Assembly: GCF_902859805.1 (NCBI RefSeq)
Contig: NZ_CADIKC010000003.1
Span: 372,001 to 436,000 of the forward strand
Length of the DNA stretch: 64,000 bases
Origin: Paraburkholderia sediminicola
GTDB lineage: Bacteria; Pseudomonadota; Gammaproteobacteria; Burkholderiales; Burkholderiaceae
Direction: 5' to 3'
Below the pieces are notes generated by a model that saw nothing but the letters and a program-made list of their open reading frames with translations, was not told the origin of the DNA and made no database searches. This document shows, piece by piece, positions 38,599 through 48,246 of this stretch; within the stretch, counting starts at the first letter, position 1, and each line of letters begins with the position of its first letter. The translations under genes and the position numbers were made by a program.

Positions 38599-40389
38599 AT
38601 GAGCTATACGGCGCCCATCAAGGACATGCTGTTCGTGATGAAAGAACTGGCCGGTCTCGAAGATATTGCGACGCTGCCGGGCTTCGAAGACGCGAACCTC
38701 GACACGGCGCAAGCCGTCCTCGACGAATCGGCGAAACTGTGCGGCGAAGTGCTGGCGCCGCTGAATGTGGAAGGCGATCGCAATCCGAGCAGCTGGAAGG
38801 ATGGCGTGGTCACCGCATCACCCGGTTTCAAGGATGCGTTCCGCCAGTTCGGCGAAGGCGGCTGGCAAGGCGTGCAACATCCGGTCGACTACGAAGGCCA
38901 GGGTCTGCCCAAGCTGATCGCCACGGCCTGTATCGAGATGCTGAACGCGTCGAACCTGTCGTTCGCGCTGTGTCCGCTGCTTACGGACGGCGCCATCGAG
39001 GCGCTGCTCACGGCGGGCAGCGAAGAGCAGAAACAAACCTATGTGCCCAAGCTGATTTCCGGCGAGTGGACCGGCACGATGAACCTGACCGAGCCGCAGG
39101 CCGGTTCAGATCTCGCGCTGGTACGCACGCGCGCCGAGCCGCAGGGCGATGGTTCGTTCAAGCTGTTCGGCACGAAGATTTTCATCACGTGGGGCGAGCA
39201 CGACATGGCGAAGAATATCGCCCATCTCGTGCTGGCGCGCACGCCGAATGCACCGGAAGGTGTGAAGGGCATTTCGCTTTTCATCGTGCCGAAGTTTCTC
39301 ATCAATGAAGACGGCTCGCTCGGTGAGCGTAACGACGTGCATTGCGTGTCGATTGAGCACAAGCTCGGCATCAAGGCTAGCCCGACCGCGGTGCTGCAAT
39401 TCGGCGACCACGGCGGCGCGATCGGTCATCTGATCGGCGAAGAAAATCGCGGCCTCGAGTACATGTTCATCATGATGAACGCGGCGCGTTTCGCGGTGGG
39501 CATGCAAGGTGTTGCCGTGTCGGATCGTGCTTATCAGAAGGCTGTGGCGTATGCGAAGGATCGCGTGCAAAGCCGGCCGGTGGATGGCTCTGCGAAGCAA
39601 TCGGTGGCGATCATTCAGCACCCGGATGTGCGCCGCATGCTCGCCACGATGCGCGGTCTTACCGAAGCGTCGCGCGCGCTGGCGTATGTCGCCGCGGCTC
39701 ACTGCGATATCGCGCATCGTCATCCCGACGAAGCCAGGCGTGCCGAACATCAGGCCATCTACGAATACCTCGTGCCGATCGTGAAGGGCTGGAGCACGGA
39801 GCTGTCGATCGACGTGACGAGCCTCGGTGTGCAGGTGCATGGCGGCATGGGCTTCATCGAAGAAACCGGCGCCGCGCAGTACTACCGCGACGCGCGCATT
39901 CTGCCGATCTATGAAGGAACAACCGCGATCCAGGCCAACGATCTGATCGGCCGCAAGACCGTGCGTGACGGCGGCAAGGTGGCGAAGGCGCTGTTGGCCA
40001 GCGTGGCTGAAACGATCGAAGCACTCGGCGCGCAGCAAGGCGCTGCGTTCGATTCGATGAAAAAGTACCTGACGCAGGGTCATCGTTCGCTGAGCGCGGT
40101 GGTCGATTTCGTTGTCGCCAACACGAAGAGCGATCCGAACGCCGTGTTCGCCGGCAGCGTGCCGTATCTGAAACTGGCGGGCGTTGTGCTGGGCGGCTGG
40201 CAGATGGCGCGTGCGTTGCTAGTGGCGGCTGAAAAGCGCACTGAAGATCCGTCGTTCTATGGCGCGAAGATCGCCACCGCACAGTTCTATGCTGAGCATG
40301 TGCTGCCGCTGGCTTCGGCGTTGGAAGCCTCGATCGTCAGCGCGAAGGGTGGGGAGAGTGTGCTGGCGTTGTCGGACGATCAGTTCTGA
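38599..40389 (+). CDS. acyl-CoA dehydrogenase (long, C-terminally extended type)
   Basis: The 596-residue FAD enzyme has the ACAD pattern: SGEWTGTMNLTEPQAGSDL for FAD and substrate, the middle beta-domain, GLEYMFIMMNAARFAVGMQG, then VQVHGGMGFIEETGAAQYYRDARILPIYEGTTAIQANDL with the catalytic Glu region. It also carries the extra C-terminal domain (HVLPLASALEASIVSAKGG) of the ~600-residue class that includes the methylmercaptopropionyl-CoA dehydrogenase-like proteins. Substrate is not predictable. The start at 38599 has GAGGAG; an open frame reaching back into etfA is not the start. Confidence 0.93.
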   Translation: MSYTAPIKDMLFVMKELAGLEDIATLPGFEDANLDTAQAVLDESAKLCGEVLAPLNVEGDRNPSSWKDGVVTASPGFKDAFRQFGEGGWQGVQHPVDYEGQGLPKLIATACIEMLNASNLSFALCPLLTDGAIEALLTAGSEEQKQTYVPKLISGEWTGTMNLTEPQAGSDLALVRTRAEPQGDGSFKLFGTKIFITWGEHDMAKNIAHLVLARTPNAPEGVKGISLFIVPKFLINEDGSLGERNDVHCVSIEHKLGIKASPTAVLQFGDHGGAIGHLIGEENRGLEYMFIMMNAARFAVGMQGVAVSDRAYQKAVAYAKDRVQSRPVDGSAKQSVAIIQHPDVRRMLATMRGLTEASRALAYVAAAHCDIAHRHPDEARRAEHQAIYEYLVPIVKGWSTELSIDVTSLGVQVHGGMGFIEETGAAQYYRDARILPIYEGTTAIQANDLIGRKTVRDGGKVAKALLASVAETIEALGAQQGAAFDSMKKYLTQGHRSLSAVVDFVVANTKSDPNAVFAGSVPYLKLAGVVLGGWQMARALLVAAEKRTEDPSFYGAKIATAQFYAEHVLPLASALEASIVSAKGGESVLALSDDQF

Positions 40390-40432
40390 TGTTGCATTTC
40401 TGTCGAGCCAGGTAGTGGAGGCTCGCGCATAA

Positions 40433-40470
40433 AAAGACAAACGGCGCCCTGTTGGGCGCCGTTTGTCTTT
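40433..40470. terminator. strong terminator after the acyl-CoA dehydrogenase gene
   Basis: A 17-bp perfect stem (40433-40449 with 40454-40470) with loop TGTT starts and ends in A and T runs. It can serve both convergent transcripts. Confidence 0.93.
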
Positions 40471-40551
40471 GTCAGGCCAGTCCGTCTGAGATGAAGAACC
40501 GGCGCAACCGCTCGCGAAGCGTTAAAACATTAATTATTACGCACAAGCGTC

Positions 40552-41838
40552 TTACGCATAAGCCGGGCGATGTGCACCGCCGGTCTCGCCGAGATAGCGA
40601 TGCACCGACAGATCATCCGCCTTGATTGCCGGCTGCTTGCTCGACATCACGTCGGCCAGCAGTTGACCCGAGCCGCACGACATCGTCCAGCCCAGCGTGC
40701 CGTGCCCCGTGTTCAGGAACAGGTTCGGCACGGGGGTGCGGCCGACGATCGGCGTGCCGTCCGGCGTCATCGGGCGCAGACCGGTCCAGAAGGTGGCCTT
40801 CGACGTATCGCCGCCGCCCGGGAACAGATCGTTCACGCACAGTTCCAGCGTTTCGCGGCGCGCCTGGCGTAGCGACTTGTCGAAGCCGACGATCTCCGCC
40901 ATGCCGCCGACGCGAATCCGGTCGTCGAAACGCGTGATCGCGATCTTGTAGGTCTCGTCGAGCACTGTCGAAATCGGCGCGGACGCTTCGTTGACGATCG
41001 GCGCGGTGATCGAATAACCCTTGAGCGGGTAGACCGGAATTTTCACGAGGCCGGACAGGAATTTCGTCGAGTACGAACCGAGCGCGACGACGAACGAATC
41101 CGCACGCACCAGTTCATCGCCGCACTGCACGCCGGCGATACGGTCGCCCGCCATGGCGAGGGAGTCGATCGGCGTGTTGTAGCGGAATTTGACGCCCAGT
41201 TGCTCGGCCATCGCGGCGAGGCGCGTGGTGAACATCTGACAGTCGCCGGTTTCGTCGCCCGGCAGGCGCAGGCCGCCCGTCAGCTTGTGCGAAACCGCGG
41301 CGAGCGCCGGTTCGGCTTGCGCGAGTTCGGCAGGCGACAGCAGTTCATAGGGCACGTTCGCTTCCTGCAGCACGGCGATGTCTTTCGCGGCGCCGTCGAA
41401 CTGCTGTTGCGTGCGGAACACCTGCAGCGTGCCGCCGGTACGGCCTTCGTACTGAATGCCGGTTTCGGCGCGCAGCGCTTGCAAGCAATCGCGGCTGTAT
41501 TCGGCGAGGCGGACCATACGGCCCTTGTTCACCGCATAACGCGCCGACGTGCAGTTCTGCAGCATCTGCCACATCCATTGCAACTGGAATTGCGTGCCGT
41601 CGAGACGGATCGCCAGCGGCGCGTGTTTCTGGAACATCCATTTGACGGCCTTCAGCGGCACGCCCGGCGCGGCCCACGGCGACGCGTAGCCCGGCGAGAT
41701 CTGGCCGGCATTGGCAAAGCTGGTTTCGAGCGCCGGGCCGGCCTCGCGGTCGATGACGGTCACTTCATGGCCGGCGCGCGCGAGGTAATAAGCACTCGTC
41801 ACTCCGACAACGCCACTGCCCAAAACGACGACTCGCAT
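40552..41838 (-). CDS. dadA: D-amino acid dehydrogenase
   Basis: This 428-residue FAD-dependent, membrane-associated dehydrogenase oxidises D-alanine and other D-amino acids. The FAD site is [29 protein letters not shown]. Substrate region [24 protein letters not shown] is diagnostic of DadA, and the C-terminal FAD contact is [21 protein letters not shown]. The divergent Lrp-type regulator suggests Lrp control, as for dad operons elsewhere. No alanine racemase gene is adjacent here. Confidence 0.95.
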   Translation of the reverse strand: MRVVVLGSGVVGVTSAYYLARAGHEVTVIDREAGPALETSFANAGQISPGYASPWAAPGVPLKAVKWMFQKHAPLAIRLDGTQFQLQWMWQMLQNCTSARYAVNKGRMVRLAEYSRDCLQALRAETGIQYEGRTGGTLQVFRTQQQFDGAAKDIAVLQEANVPYELLSPAELAQAEPALAAVSHKLTGGLRLPGDETGDCQMFTTRLAAMAEQLGVKFRYNTPIDSLAMAGDRIAGVQCGDELVRADSFVVALGSYSTKFLSGLVKIPVYPLKGYSITAPIVNEASAPISTVLDETYKIAITRFDDRIRVGGMAEIVGFDKSLRQARRETLELCVNDLFPGGGDTSKATFWTGLRPMTPDGTPIVGRTPVPNLFLNTGHGTLGWTMSCGSGQLLADVMSSKQPAIKADDLSVHRYLGETGGAHRPAYA

Positions 41839-42007
41839 AGCTGCTCCAGGATGTTCAATAAGAGGTCTGAGGACGGTGCGCTCGTCGATTCGTTTGAATT
41901 CGTTCGATTAACGAGGTGTAACGCGGATCGCCCAGTGATAACCGCTATACTATTAACAGTCAGGTAGGTTTTGTTATTGTATTTTCAAGATTTTCAGCAA
42001 AAACACC

Positions 42008-42496
42008 ATGCGTACACAGCGCCAACCGATCCGGGCCCTCGACAAACTCGATCACAAGATCCTGCGGCTCCTGCAACAGGACGGCCGGATGGCGATGAAA
42101 GACCTCGCCGAGCAGGTCGGGCTGTCCGTCACGCCGTGCATCGAACGCGTCAAGCGGATGGAGCGCGACGGCGTGATCACCGGCTACCACGCGCGCGTGA
42201 ACCCAGCCGAGCTGGGCGCGGCGCTGCTGGTATTTGTCGAGATCACGCTCGATCACAAGAGCGGCAACATGTTCGACCAGTTCCGCCGCGAGGTGCAGAA
42301 GATCCCCGAAGTGCTGGAGTGCCACCTCGTCTCGGGCGACTTCGACTATCTGATCAAGGCGCGCATCGGCGAAATGGCCGACTACCGGAAGCTGCTGGGG
42401 GACATCCTGCTGCAACTGCCCGGCGCGGTGCAGTCGAAGAGCTACGTGGTGATGGAAGAGATCAAGGAAACGCTGACGATTGCGGTTGGCGATTAG
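42008..42496 (+). CDS. lrp: Lrp/AsnC-family transcriptional regulator
   Basis: The 162-residue regulator has a winged-helix domain (LDKLDHKILRLLQQDGRMAMKDLAEQVGLSVTPCIERVKRMERDGVI). An RAM ligand domain follows (LVFVEITLDHKSGNMFDQF, ECHLVSGDFDYLIKARIGEMADYRKLL). Length and sequence match the global Lrp type. It is divergent from dadA across a 169-base region that should carry Lrp sites. The symbol indicates the family's best-known member. Confidence 0.9.
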   Translation: MRTQRQPIRALDKLDHKILRLLQQDGRMAMKDLAEQVGLSVTPCIERVKRMERDGVITGYHARVNPAELGAALLVFVEITLDHKSGNMFDQFRREVQKIPEVLECHLVSGDFDYLIKARIGEMADYRKLLGDILLQLPGAVQSKSYVVMEEIKETLTIAVGD

Positions 42497-42526
42497 CTCG
42501 CGCGGGAGTCGCGTAGCTGGACTCGA

Positions 42527-42575
42527 CAAACGGCGTAAACACTGTATATTTATACAGGTGTTTTACGCCGTTTTG
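42527..42575. promoter_or_regulatory. LexA (SOS) box in the centre of a large inverted repeat
   Basis: CTGTATATTTATACAG (42542-42557) matches CTGT-N8-ACAG, the LexA operator of E. coli and betaproteobacteria. It is flanked by further complementary arms (AAACGGCGTAAACA / GTGTTTTACGCCGTTT), making a 49-base inverted repeat. A TCGACA-N16-TATATT promoter overlaps it (42523-42550). It is 20 to 50 bases before the radical SAM gene. The repeat could also help terminate the lrp transcript. Confidence 0.75.
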
Positions 42576-42576
42576 C

Positions 42577-43752
42577 TTGCCGTCCTGCTTTTTGCGTGCT
42601 TCAGCCGTGACCGACTCCGACACCCACTCCGCCAACGAATTTCCGATTGCTCCGCCCACGCCTCGCAAGGGGCGGGGTGCAGTGACGAACCTGCAAGGCC
42701 GTTACGAAGTCGACCAGCGTGAAGTGGTGGACGACGGCTGGCTTGCGTCGCCGGAGGAAGACGGCGAACCCAAGGTCTTGCGCACGCAGGTTTTCGAAGA
42801 GCGGGCCAAGACCATCCTCACGCGCAACGCGTCGCCGGATATTCCGTTCAGCGTGTCGTTGAATCCGTATCGGGGCTGCGAACATGGCTGCATCTATTGC
42901 TTTGCGCGGCCTACGCATAGTTATCTGGGGTTGTCGCCGGGACTCGATTTCGAAAGCCGTATTTACGCGAAGATCAATGCGCCCGAATTGCTCGCGCGCG
43001 AGTTGTCGAAAAAGTCCTATGTGCCTGAGCCAATCGCGCTTGGCGTCAACACCGACGCCTGGCAACCCGTCGAGCGCGATCTGCGCCTCACGCGGCGCGT
43101 AGTCGAAGTGCTCAGCGAGTGCGGCCATCCGTTCGCGGCGATCACCAAATCGTCGCTGATTGAGCGGGATATCGATCTGCTTGCACCTATGGCGGCGCGC
43201 GGGCAGTTCATGGCGGCCATCACCATCACCACGTTGGACGCGGATATCGCGCGCACGCTTGAGCCGCGTGCGGCCACGCCGTCGCGTCGGTTGCGCACGA
43301 TCCGTACGTTGAGCGAGGCGGGCATTCCGGTTGGCGTCAGCATCGCGCCGGTGATCCCGTTCGTCACGGAGCCGGACATGGAGCGCGTGCTGGAAGCGTG
43401 TGCGGAGGCAGGTGCAAGCAATGCGAGCTACATCGTGCTGCGTTTGCCGTGGGAGGTTGCGCCGCTCTTCAAGGATTGGCTCGCGGCGCATTTTCCTGAT
43501 CGGGCTGACCGGGTGATGAGCCGCGTGCGCGATATGCGGGGCGGGAAGGACTATGACTCGAACTTCGCCACGCGAATGAAGGGAGAAGGTCTGTGGGCGG
43601 ACCTGCTGAAGCAGCGCTTTCACAATGCTGTGCGCCGGCTCGGGCTAGACCGGCGCGATCGCGGCATTCTCGATATGTCGCATTTTCGCCGGGTTGAGCC
43701 GGTGCGCACCGAACCGCCGCCGCCCGACAATCCACAGTTGAGGCTTTTTTAG
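42577..43752 (+). CDS. PA0069-family radical SAM protein
   Basis: The protein (391 residues from ATG 42577, 381 from GTG 42607) has the radical SAM cluster motif GCEHGCIYCFARP (Cys-x3-Cys-x2-Cys), preceded by SVSLNPYRGC. Further motifs are GVNTDAWQPVER, AITKSSLIERDID and GVSIAPVIPFVTEPDM. The family is related to spore photoproduct lyase-like enzymes; its reaction is unknown. A near-perfect LexA box just upstream suggests DNA-damage induction. The GTG start leaves a more normal leader; the longer ATG form is annotated here. Confidence 0.88.
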   Translation: MPSCFLRASAVTDSDTHSANEFPIAPPTPRKGRGAVTNLQGRYEVDQREVVDDGWLASPEEDGEPKVLRTQVFEERAKTILTRNASPDIPFSVSLNPYRGCEHGCIYCFARPTHSYLGLSPGLDFESRIYAKINAPELLARELSKKSYVPEPIALGVNTDAWQPVERDLRLTRRVVEVLSECGHPFAAITKSSLIERDIDLLAPMAARGQFMAAITITTLDADIARTLEPRAATPSRRLRTIRTLSEAGIPVGVSIAPVIPFVTEPDMERVLEACAEAGASNASYIVLRLPWEVAPLFKDWLAAHFPDRADRVMSRVRDMRGGKDYDSNFATRMKGEGLWADLLKQRFHNAVRRLGLDRRDRGILDMSHFRRVEPVRTEPPPPDNPQLRLF

Positions 43753-43768
43753 CGTGGCGCGCAGTGGG

Positions 43769-44236
43769 TCACTGCGAGAGTGCTTTGGCGGCCTGCACCT
43801 GACCTTCGAAGTAAGTCTGGAACGAGATCGCGAGGCCGGTCATCAGCAGGAATGCGCCGATCAGCAGCGAAAAGATCACGATGAAAATGACAGTCCAGCC
43901 AGAGCGGCTTTTACGCTGGGTTTGCGCGTTGAACTGTGCGTCCCATTTTTCATCCGGGCGCAGGCCGTAGACGATCGCGGCCAGAAAGGCGGAGAGCAGC
44001 GAAACGGCGCCGAAAAACGCGAGCACCCAGCCGAGCATCGAGGCCCGTTCGCTCGCCACTACCAGCATGGCGCCCGGAATTCCGATCAGCGTGCCGAGCA
44101 GGTGTGCCCAGCCGTAGATGTCGCGCATGCCGTACAGATAGAAGCGGTGGGCGCCGAGGCTGCCAAAGAAGAAGGCCAGCGCGGCGGTAAGCGTCTTGGA
44201 TCTGAAATGCGAGGACGTCGAAGCAAGGGTGGACAT
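43769..44236 (-). CDS. TM2-domain membrane protein
   Basis: The 155-residue protein (start MSTLASTSSH at 44236) carries a TM2 domain near its N terminus: SKTLTAALAFFFGSLGAHRFYLYG, then a second helix after GMRDIYGWAHLLGTLIG. Additional helices follow (MLGWVLAFFGAVSLLSAFLAAIVYG and VIFIVIFSLLIGAFLLMTG). The TM2 family has no firm bacterial function. The frame extends 22 residues upstream, which I judged untranslated. Confidence 0.8.
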   Translation of the reverse strand: MSTLASTSSHFRSKTLTAALAFFFGSLGAHRFYLYGMRDIYGWAHLLGTLIGIPGAMLVVASERASMLGWVLAFFGAVSLLSAFLAAIVYGLRPDEKWDAQFNAQTQRKSRSGWTVIFIVIFSLLIGAFLLMTGLAISFQTYFEGQVQAAKALSQ

Positions 44237-44344
44237 GTAGGCGAGGGTAGAGTGACAGGCTGTCGAAAGGAGCGGGGCGCCGGTGCGCGGGCCGAGGCGC
44301 ATTCTACGCCCGCGGCGCGCTTACGGCTAAGGTTGAGGCTAAGG

Positions 44345-45451
44345 CTAAGGCGCTGAATAGGTCACGCGATAGACCGCGCCGGCGTAGTCGTCGCTGATGA
44401 GGAGCGAGCCGTCGGGCATCGGTTGCACGTCGGCGGGGCGGCCCCATACCGATTCGCCAGGCTGGAGCCATCCTTCGGCAAAAACCTCCGGGTGCGCGTT
44501 GCTACCGTCCGGGTTGGTGATCACCCGCACGACGCGGTAGCCGACCTTCTTGCTGCGATTCCACGAGCCGTGTTCGGCGATAAAAATATTGTTGCGATAA
44601 GCGGCCGGAAACATCGAACCGCTGTAAAAGCGCATGCCGAGCGCGGCGACGTGCGCGCCGAGTTTGACAGCTGGCGGCGTGAAGGCGCTGCATGGATGGT
44701 CTTTGCCGAATTCGGGGTCGGGCGTGTCGCCGCCATGGCAGTACGGAAAGCCGAAGTCCATGCCGGCGCGCGGAGCGCGGTTGAGTTTGTCGTCCGGTAC
44801 GTCGTCGCCCATCAGGTCGCGGCCGTTGTCGGTGAACCACAATTCGTGCGTCCCCGGATGCCACGCGAAGCCGACAGAGTTGCGAATGCCGCGCGCCACA
44901 ACTTCGTAATGGCTGCCGTCCGGGTCCATACGGCCGATCATCCCAAAGCGGTCGCGGTCTTTCAGGCAGACGTTGCAGGGCGCGCCTTGCGGCACGTAGA
45001 GCTTGCCATCCGGGCCGAAAGCGATGAATTTCCAGCCATGATGGGTCTCTGTCGGCAGTGAGTCGGTGACGATGGCTGGCTTGGGCGGGTCATTCAGATG
45101 GGCGTCGATCGCGTCGAAGCGTAGAATTTTCGACACTGCTGAGATGTACAGCGTGCCGTCTCGCCATGCCACGCCCGCCGGCGTTTCCAGCCCGGAAGCG
45201 ATTACATGGCGGGCCGTGACGCGCCCATTTTGCAACTCGAGCGCGTAGACGTGGCCGTCAAGGCTGCCTATATAAAGAATGCCCTTCGGCGAGAGTGCCA
45301 TGGCCCGCGCGCTCGGCACGGCGTCCGAGAGGACCTCGATGTGGAAGCCGGGCGGCAGTTTGATGCGCTCGACCGGCAGCGCGGCCAGCGCCGGCAAGGC
45401 CATGGTGGCAAGCAACAACGCTGTGCCCATTCGCAGGGCCTGAACACGGAC
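44345..45451 (-). CDS. PQQ-dependent sugar dehydrogenase-like (sorbosone dehydrogenase) exported beta-propeller
   Basis: The protein (about 368 residues) is a six-bladed soluble glucose/sorbosone dehydrogenase-like propeller: LPPGFHIEVLSDAVPSARAMAL, LETPAGVAWRDGTLYISA, HHGWKFIAFGPDGKLYVPQG, RNSVGFAWHPGTHELWFTDNGRD, FIAEHGSWNRS and GRPADVQPMPDGSLLISDDYAG. A four-cysteine insertion region (PCNVCL; FPYCHGG; HPCSAF) may form disulfides. The start is uncertain; GTG 45451 gives a good signal peptide (RVQALRMGTALLLATMALPA), ATG 45430 a shorter one, and the frame is open to 45613. Substrate unknown. Confidence 0.83.
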   Translation of the reverse strand, partial: VRVQALRMGTALLLATMALPALAALPVERIKLPPGFHIEVLSDAVPSARAMALSPKGILYIGSLDGHVYALELQNGRVTARHVIASGLETPAGVAWRDGTLYISAVSKILRFDAIDAHLNDPPKPAIVTDSLPTETHHGWKFIAFGPDGKLYVPQGAPCNVCLKDRDRFGMIGRMDPDGSHYEVVARGIRNSVGFAWHPGTHELWFTDNGRDLMGDDVPDDKLNRAPRAGMDFGFPYCHGGDTPDPEFGKDHPCSAFTPPAVKLGAHVAALGMRFYSGSMFPAAYRNNIFIAEHGSWNRSKKVGYRVVRVITNPDGSNAHPEVFAEGWLQPGESVWGRPADVQPMPDGSLLISDDYAGAVYRVTYSAP

Positions 45452-45645
45452 GGCGCGCAAAGAGCCTGTAATCGGCGAAAAGCCGGCAACTCGCCGAAAG
45501 ACGGCGCGTGAAACGAAAAAAAACGCAGATGGCGGCAGGAGTTTCACGGGCGTTCCGTCAGGTAATTCGGGCGTTTCGGCGTGTTTCGAGGCCTTGGCAC
45601 GTATGGCCGGCACAACCCCGTCGTGCAGTTTATCCCGGTAAGTGT

Positions 45646-45674
45646 TTGTTATGGCGTCGGTTTCCCGCTATAAT
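45646..45674 (+). promoter_or_regulatory. sigma-70 promoter of the rpsP operon
   Basis: TTGTTA (45646-45651), a 17-base spacer, then TATAAT (45669-45674), 46 bases before the rpsP start. Confidence 0.75.
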
Positions 45675-45719
45675 CGCGTGTTTCAGTCGTTCCGAACCCC
45701 GGTTTTCAAGGATTCTAGT

Positions 45720-45974
45720 ATGGTCATCATCCGCTTGGCTCGTGGCGGCTCCAAGAAGCGCCCGTTCTACAACATCGTCGCAACCGATTCGCGTAACCGT
45801 CGTGACGGCCGCTTCATCGAACGCGTTGGCTTCTACAACCCGGTCGCTACGAAGGGTGAGTCGCTGCGTATCGCTCAAGATCGCCTGACGTACTGGCAAG
45901 GTGTTGGCGCGCAACTGTCGCCGACCGTTCAGCGTCTCGTGAAAGAAGCGCAAAAGGCGCAGCCGGCTGCTTAA
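45720..45974 (+). CDS. rpsP: 30S ribosomal protein S16
   Basis: The 84-residue ribosomal protein has the diagnostic N terminus [20 protein letters not shown] and [16 protein letters not shown]. It heads the conserved rpsP-rimM-trmD-rplS operon and has a near-consensus promoter just upstream. The in-frame extension to 45642 contains the promoter and is not coding. Confidence 0.97.
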
Positions 45975-46091
45975 TGGTAGCTAGCATGCGTATCGTCGTC
46001 GGTTCGGCCGGCGGCTCGCGCAGCTTGCGTGAGCAGTCCGATGCGCGAGTTTTGCTGAAGCAGACGTCGAAGTTGGCAGCGAGGTTCTCTT

Positions 46092-46826
46092 ATGTCTGAA
46101 CGTGATTCCGGCAATTCTGGTCGCGTAAAGGCAAAAGCGGCAGCCCCGCGCGCGAAGACGTCTGGTCAGGCGCCGTTCGGTGCATTCGTCCGCAAGCCGG
46201 TCGAAGCAGCCGAAGGGCAGGCGAAAGCCAAAGTTGCAAACGCCGCTTCCAGCGCAGCAGAAATGCGACCGGAAACGGTGGAAAGCTGGCCGGCCGATGC
46301 GGTCGAGGTCGGTGCAATCGTCGACGCTTACGGCCTCAAAGGCTGGGTCAAGGTGGCCGCGCATGCGGATGCCGGGCACGGCGGAGACGCATTGTTAAGC
46401 GCGAAGCGCTGGTGGTTGCTGAAAGGCCACGAGCGCAAATCGGCGCCGTCATTACAGGCAAAAACGCATAGCGACAGTATCGTTGCCCATCTGGGCGGCG
46501 TAGCTGACCGAGATGTGGCACTGGCACTGCGCGGCACGCGCGTCTATATCAGCCGCAGCGAATTTCCGGCCCTCGAGGCCGACGAATTCTACTGGGTCGA
46601 CCTGCTCGGCCTGGATGTGGTGAACGTTGCCGGGGTCCACCTCGGCAAGGTTGCAGACATGATCGACAACGGTGCGCACTCGGTGTTGCGCATCGAATAT
46701 CCGGATACCGACAAAAGCGGTAAGCCGGTCACCGGCGAGCGTTTGATCCCGTTCGTCGGCGTCTTTGTCAAAACGGTGGATCAGGCGGCGAAGCAGATCA
46801 TCGTCGACTGGGAAACCGATTACTAA
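46092..46826 (+). CDS. rimM: ribosome maturation factor RimM (N-terminally extended)
   Basis: The 244-residue protein assists 30S head maturation by binding S19. The RimM domain ([18 protein letters not shown]) starts near residue 71, and the PRC-barrel ([39 protein letters not shown]) ends the protein. The first ~65 residues are a low-complexity Ala/Lys/Glu-rich extension absent from the ~175-residue E. coli protein. It may be disordered. It sits between rpsP and trmD. Confidence 0.95.
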   Translation: MSERDSGNSGRVKAKAAAPRAKTSGQAPFGAFVRKPVEAAEGQAKAKVANAASSAAEMRPETVESWPADAVEVGAIVDAYGLKGWVKVAAHADAGHGGDALLSAKRWWLLKGHERKSAPSLQAKTHSDSIVAHLGGVADRDVALALRGTRVYISRSEFPALEADEFYWVDLLGLDVVNVAGVHLGKVADMIDNGAHSVLRIEYPDTDKSGKPVTGERLIPFVGVFVKTVDQAAKQIIVDWETDY

Positions 46827-46850
46827 ATAACTCGCTGACTGGAGAGAGCG

Positions 46851-47618
46851 ATGCAGTTTGATGTCGTGACGCTCTTTCCTGACATGTTTCGTGCGCTGAC
46901 CGACTGGGGTATCACCAGCCGTGCGGCGAAGCAGGAGCGCTACGGGTTGCGCACGTGGAATCCCCGCGATTTCACGACGGACAATTACCGCACAATCGAC
47001 GATCGTCCCTACGGTGGCGGCCCCGGCATGGTCATGCTGGCCAAGCCTCTCGAAGACGCGATCGGCGCGGCGAAAGCGGCGCAGGCGGAGCAGGGCATCG
47101 GCGCGTCGCGCGTCGTGATGATGTCGCCGCAAGGCGCCACGCTGAATCACGATCGTGTCATGCAGTTCGCGGCCGAGCCCGGTCTGATCCTGTTGTGCGG
47201 GCGCTATGAAGCGATCGATCAGCGTTTGCTCGACCGTGTTGTCGACGAAGAGGTCAGTCTCGGCGACTTCGTGCTGTCAGGCGGCGAATTGCCGGCGATG
47301 GCGTTGATGGATGCCGTGGTGCGTCAGTTGCCCGGCGTGCTGAACGACTCGCAATCGGCGGTGCAGGATAGTTTCGTCGACGTGTTGCTGGATTGTCCGC
47401 ATTACACGCGTCCGGAGGAATACGACGGCGTGCGTGTCCCTGATGTGCTGCTTGGCGGCCATCATGCGGAAATCGAAGCGTGGCGTCGGCGTGAAGCCTT
47501 GCGTAACACGTTGAACAAACGGCCCGATCTGATCGTGAAGGCCAGAAAGAACAAGATGTTGAGCCGTGCCGACGAGGCATGGCTTACGAGTCTCGCGAAG
47601 GAAGTGTCGAAGGCGTAA
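46851..47618 (+). CDS. trmD: tRNA (guanine-N1-)-methyltransferase
   Basis: The 255-residue SPOUT trefoil-knot enzyme methylates G37 of tRNAs and prevents frameshifting. Motifs are [35 protein letters not shown], the knot region [33 protein letters not shown] and [17 protein letters not shown]. Conserved in the S16 operon. Confidence 0.97.
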   Translation: MQFDVVTLFPDMFRALTDWGITSRAAKQERYGLRTWNPRDFTTDNYRTIDDRPYGGGPGMVMLAKPLEDAIGAAKAAQAEQGIGASRVVMMSPQGATLNHDRVMQFAAEPGLILLCGRYEAIDQRLLDRVVDEEVSLGDFVLSGGELPAMALMDAVVRQLPGVLNDSQSAVQDSFVDVLLDCPHYTRPEEYDGVRVPDVLLGGHHAEIEAWRRREALRNTLNKRPDLIVKARKNKMLSRADEAWLTSLAKEVSKA

Positions 47619-47763
47619 AGCCTTGGGCTTTCGAGCGGACATAGGCGGCGCCGCACATGCGTGTACGGCGCCAGATGTGAACCCATCCTCTATCGGGGCC
47701 GTAGCCGAACAGTTTTCTGTGAAGCAGGTACGAACGCCGACAAGATGGACATAGGAGTCAGTG

Positions 47764-48153
47764 ATGAATCTGATTGCAATACTCGAGCAGGAAGAAATCG
47801 GCCGCGCCCTCGGCGAGAAGACCATCCCCGAATTCGCCCCCGGCGATACGGTGATCGTCAGCGTGAACGTGGTTGAAGGTACGCGTAAGCGTGTTCAGGC
47901 TTACGAAGGCGTTGTGATCGCCAAGCGTAACCGTGGTCTGAATTCGTCGTTCATCGTCCGCAAGATTTCGTCGGGCGAAGGCGTCGAGCGTACGTTCCAG
48001 ACGTACTCGCCGCTGCTGGCAAGCATCGTCGTGAAGCGTCGTGGCGATGTGCGTCGTGCGAAGCTGTACTACCTGCGCGACCGTTCGGGCAAGTCGGCTC
48101 GAATCAAGGAAAAGCTGGTCGCCAAGAAAGACCGCGCTGCTCCGGAAGCGTAA
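47764..48153 (+). CDS. rplS: 50S ribosomal protein L19
   Basis: The 129-residue ribosomal protein has the L19 core [44 protein letters not shown] and the C-terminal [20 protein letters not shown]. The ATG at 47764 is preceded by AGGAGT; a GTG one codon earlier is in frame. It ends the operon before a strong terminator. Confidence 0.97.
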   Translation: MNLIAILEQEEIGRALGEKTIPEFAPGDTVIVSVNVVEGTRKRVQAYEGVVIAKRNRGLNSSFIVRKISSGEGVERTFQTYSPLLASIVVKRRGDVRRAKLYYLRDRSGKSARIKEKLVAKKDRAAPEA

Positions 48154-48163
48154 AAGCTGTAAG

Positions 48164-48191
48164 AAAAAGCACCCCTCGCGGGTGCTTTTTT
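48164..48191 (+). terminator. intrinsic terminator of the rpsP-rplS operon
   Basis: An 11-bp stem AAAAAGCACCC / GGGTGCTTTTT with a five-base loop is followed by T. Confidence 0.93.
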
Positions 48192-48246
48192 GTTTGCCAG
48201 GTCAAAATAGCGGAATGTCCCCTATCCGCTCATTCCGAGAGACCCG

